Shown here: piece after piece, positions 61,331-64,000 of the stretch
How the letters are laid out: the number at the start of each line of letters is the position of its first letter
Numbering within the stretch: position 1 is the stretch's first letter
Origin: Streptomyces bicolor
GTDB taxonomy: Bacteria > Actinomycetota > Actinomycetes > Streptomycetales > Streptomycetaceae
Length of the DNA: 64,000 nt
Assembly (NCBI RefSeq): GCF_000719285.1
Contig: NZ_JOFS01000033.1
Location: 1 to 64,000 of the forward strand
Direction: 5' to 3'
Notes under the pieces: generated by a model
Seen by the model: the letters and a program-made list of their open reading frames with translations, nothing else
Databases searched by the model: none
Told to the model about the DNA's origin: nothing
Program-made: the position numbers and the translations under genes

Positions 61331-64000
61331 GGGGCAGCCCCTCGCCGTCGACGAGGACTCGGTCCAGCAGGTGCAGCGGCGCGGGCCGGACCCCGGCCGC
61401 CTCGGCCGCGTCCCAGTGGGCGAGAGCCCGGGGCAGGTCGACCAGGCCGTGGATCAGGGGGAGATCGCCCGGGGGCCGGCCGGAGTCCGCGAGGTGGGCG
61501 TGGAGCAGTGACTCCAGTCGGCACGAGGCCAAGGTGCCCGGAATCCCGGGCCGCATGGCGAAGCCCGCGCTCGCCACGGCCGGCAGGTCCTCATTCAGCC
61601 GTGTCCGCGTGGAGTCGAGGGCCAGCAGACCGCCGCCTACGACCAGTACGTCCTGGTCACGGCTCATGCGGTCCAGCGCCCTCGCGGTGTCGAAGCAGTG
61701 CGGGAAGGAGTCGTCCACGACGATCGTGCCGGGCCGGAGCCGGTCGACGTCCAGGAGGGCCGTCGCGCCGCTCACGGCGGTGACGATCACATCGGCCTCG
61801 TAGACGGACGCGGGAAGGGTCCGCCCCGACTCGGCGACCCGCACCGGCATCTCCGGATGCCCGGCCGACAGGTCCGCCGCCAGCCGCTTCAGTCGGGCGG
61901 TGCTGCCCGGCAGGTCGCACAGCAGCAGGCGGGCCGGCGGGGATGGTGCCGTCGCCAGCAGCAGCCGTAGGGACGAGGTGCCGATCGAGCCGCAGCCGAC
62001 GACGGCGAGGGAGAGAGCGTCGAGCCGACGGCCGGTCGCGGCGAGCGCGGCCCGGACCGTCTTGACCACGGCCACGGTCGTCGATGCGTGCCCGGTGGTG
62101 ATCGCCGCGCTCGTCGTGGTCTCGCGCAGCACGTCGTAGCCGTAGCCGGTGAGGGACGGGATCATGCCCGCCAGCGAGACGCAGCGGGCGCCGAGTGAGG
62201 CGGCGTGTTCCACGGCTCGGGCGGTGCGGGCCGCGAGGCCGCCGCCCGGAGCGAGTTCGTCGGCGAAGAGCGGGAGGGCGACGAAGCCGGTGTTCCCCAG
62301 CGCGGTCCCGGTCTCCTCCAGCAGCCGGGCGCGGCCCTCCGGGAAGAGGAGCGCCCTGATCTCCTCACGGCCCCGGCCCGGGCTCTCGGACGGCAGTCCG
62401 GCGAGGGCGGCGAGGTGGTGCGGGGCGGGCAGATATCCGACGAGCGCGGCGTCGAGGTGAGGGCGCCGACGGCCCCCAACGCCGCTGCGGGCAGGGGCGG
62501 GGGCGACCTCGCTCACCTCGCTCAGCGCGTCCCGCAGTTGCCTCCGTATCTCCTCGGCGAACCCGGCGACTTCGCGGGGCGTGAGGGCCGCCGCCGAGGC
62601 CCGCACGGTGACGCGCAGACCCTCACCGTCCGCCACCGGCCGTACGGCCAGGAACACGTCGGTGCCCACCGGCGGCGGGGCGAGGGCGGTGTCGGACTCG
62701 TCCGCGTGCAGCGTCAGACCGCCCACGGACTCGGAGCCGACAGACGTGAAGTCGAGGAAGGTGAAGAAGAACTGGGCGTGCCGCGGCAGTCCCGCCGGCG
62801 TGCGGGCATCGCCGGGGCCTTCGGCGCGGGCCAGGTCGGTTTCGGCGGCGAGCTGCCGCAAGTCCTCCTCGAATGAGGGCAGTTGATCGTCGCCGTGCCC
62901 GCCGGGCCGAGCCGGGCGCAGTGCCACCGCCTCCGCGAACGGGCCGAACACCCGGTGCGCGTCCGCCGTGGACTCCTCACGCCCGGTGACGGCGAGCCCC
63001 AGCACGAGGTCGCGCTGTCCGGTGAGCTCCGCGAGGGCGCGGTAGTACGCGGTGAGCAGGGGGGCGTACGGGGTGCGGTGGGCTGCTCGGGCGAGCCTGC
63101 GCAACGCCCCGGTGGTGTCGGCGTCCAGGGTGAAGCCCGTGGTGTGGAACGCCGGTTGTGCCTCGGTGCCCTCGGGGGCCGGCCGGCGCAGGGCCGGGGC
63201 CGTGTAGGGCGCGCGCAGGCGTGCGCGGTAGTCCTCGGCCTCGGGTCCCTGTGGGTGTGGGCGTACGGCGGACAGGGCGACGTGGTCGCGGAAGGAGCTG
63301 TCCAGCGCAGGCAGGCCGGGGGCGAGCCCGCGGTCGAGGCGGTCGTACACGGTGAGCAGTTCTCCGGCGAGCAGGGCGGCGCTGTAGCCGTCGCCGATGA
63401 GGTGGTGCGCGTGGACCAGGAGCACGTGCTCGGCGGGGGTCACGGTGAACAGCCTGAGCCGCAGCAACGGCCAGGCCCAGGGCTCGAGTCGCCGCCGTGC
63501 CTCCTCGGCTGTCCGCTCCTCCAGCAGGTCGGGGTGCGCGAGGGTCTCCGCCTGAACGGGCAGGCGCAACGAGTCCGGCAGCTCCTGCTGCACGGGCGGG
63601 CGGGCGCCCGCCGGGAAGACGGTGCGCAGCATGGGATGCCGGGCCACCAGAACGTCGACGGCGCGCTGGAAGACGTCATGGCGCAGCGGTCCGCGCAGCC
63701 GGAACCGGGCGAGCCAGCCGAAGCCCGCTCCGGGGTCGATGGTCTCGGCGAGCAGGAATCCTCGCTGGGAGGGTGTGAGCGGGAACGGACTCGCGAACCG
63801 CGCGGAGCCGGAGTCCGGGGTCGGAGCGGGCGAGGGGGCGGTGGCGGCGGTGTCGAGGGCCGCCGCGAGCGCGCTCAGCGTGCGGTGGGTGTAGACGGTG
63901 GTCGGCCGGGGGACGGCCGGCAGTTCCTTGCGCAGGCGGGCGAAGAGCTCCAGGACCATGATGGAGTCGCCGCCGAGTGCGAAGAAGTCGTCCTCGCGGG
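61275..64000 (-). CDS. NRPS, 3' part: PCP-condensation-AAR-like reductase (partial)
   Basis: The frame runs off the right edge with DDFFALGGDSI (PCP, Ser site). Next come a condensation domain (HHLIGDG at about 63400) and, after a linker, a terminal domain of about 380 residues with LSLAVVGCGSIGTSSLRLLL, ITTGHASTTVAVV, LRPGTIVVDDSFPHCFD, QDVLVVGGG and a Cys in LASCRLESLLHA. These match the cyanobacterial long-chain acyl-ACP reductase (AAR): the NADPH loop, TTGNTHTAYV-like segment, GGVVEH-like segment and the catalytic Cys region. The product would be released as an aldehyde. The start is beyond the window. Confidence 0.8.
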   Translation of the reverse strand, partial: REDDFFALGGDSIMVLELFARLRKELPAVPRPTTVYTHRTLSALAAALDTAATAPSPAPTPDSGSARFASPFPLTPSQRGFLLAETIDPGAGFGWLARFRLRGPLRHDVFQRAVDVLVARHPMLRTVFPAGARPPVQQELPDSLRLPVQAETLAHPDLLEERTAEEARRRLEPWAWPLLRLRLFTVTPAEHVLLVHAHHLIGDGYSAALLAGELLTVYDRLDRGLAPGLPALDSSFRDHVALSAVRPHPQGPEAEDYRARLRAPYTAPALRRPAPEGTEAQPAFHTTGFTLDADTTGALRRLARAAHRTPYAPLLTAYYRALAELTGQRDLVLGLAVTGREESTADAHRVFGPFAEAVALRPARPGGHGDDQLPSFEEDLRQLAAETDLARAEGPGDARTPAGLPRHAQFFFTFLDFTSVGSESVGGLTLHADESDTALAPPPVGTDVFLAVRPVADGEGLRVTVRASAAALTPREVAGFAEEIRRQLRDALSEVSEVAPAPARSGVGGRRRPHLDAALVGYLPAPHHLAALAGLPSESPGRGREEIRALLFPEGRARLLEETGTALGNTGFVALPLFADELAPGGGLAARTARAVEHAASLGARCVSLAGMIPSLTGYGYDVLRETTTSAAITTGHASTTVAVVKTVRAALAATGRRLDALSLAVVGCGSIGTSSLRLLLATAPSPPARLLLCDLPGSTARLKRLAADLSAGHPEMPVRVAESGRTLPASVYEADVIVTAVSGATALLDVDRLRPGTIVVDDSFPHCFDTARALDRMSRDQDVLVVGGGLLALDSTRTRLNEDLPAVASAGFAMRPGIPGTLASCRLESLLHAHLADSGRPPGDLPLIHGLVDLPRALAHWDAAEAAGVRPAPLHLLDRVLVDGEGLPLRRPDANPAPDPGGWRCP

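Overview
The window is high-GC DNA with actinobacterial codon use, many ATGA/GTGA stop-start overlaps, several leaderless promoters and a cvn conservon (CvnA-B-C-D plus P450s). These point to Streptomyces or a close relative. No rRNA, tRNA or CRISPR array was seen. Function calls rest on motif and family recognition by eye; no database was searched.

Region by region. (1) 1-620: the 3' end of an IS200/IS605 tnpA and its hairpin right end abut an N-truncated SDR gene. (2) 700-18,150: chromosomal housekeeping and stress genes. They include a sortase-anchored DUF1996 protein, a STAS-ANTAR antitermination/anti-anti-sigma factor, a glycerolipid locus (diacylglycerol-kinase-like, alkyl-DHAP-synthase-like, TetR, glycerol-3-phosphate dehydrogenase), a lipoprotein, an ArsR/SRPBCC pair, and a cold-shock protein with a structured leader followed by a DEAD-box helicase. 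There are also Eis-type and ordinary GNAT acetyltransferases, and remnants of a GH10 xylanase and of a GNAT. (3) 19,038-38,236: a minus-strand lipopolyketide cluster, described below. (4) 38,767-44,295: a cvn conservon with two cytochromes P450, then a PucR-type regulator. (5) 46,350-61,330: YrdC/YciO, dienelactone hydrolase, two MFS transporters, DUF899, an ArsB-like permease, an arginase-fold enzyme, an MHYT membrane protein, a metallophosphoesterase and an LLM flavin enzyme. One of the MFS genes is split by a TnpB-only IS605-type element. A transglutaminase-like pseudogene lies here too. (6) 61,275-64,000: the 3' part of an NRPS that runs off the right edge.

The most unusual content is the assembly line at 19,038-38,236. 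A fatty acyl-AMP ligase is followed by a 4589-residue protein ordered ACP-KS-AT-DH-KR-ACP-KS-AT-DH-KR-ACP-C-FkbH. A separate ACP-thioester reductase with an extra C-terminal domain comes next, translationally coupled to an alpha/beta-hydrolase that has a Cys nucleophile. My reading (inference) is that an acyl chain is activated, extended twice to a dienoyl thioester, joined by the condensation domain to a glyceryl-type unit handled by FkbH, and released by reduction. The second unusual machine, at the right edge, is PCP-C-reductase, where the terminal domain resembles cyanobacterial acyl-ACP reductase rather than the usual SDR-type thioester reductase.

The window also has clear decay: two transposon scars, a xylanase remnant, a frameshifted transglutaminase gene and a GNAT fragment. 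At least eight genes have a TANNNT-like -10 box 6-7 nt before the start codon, so they are probably read from leaderless mRNAs.
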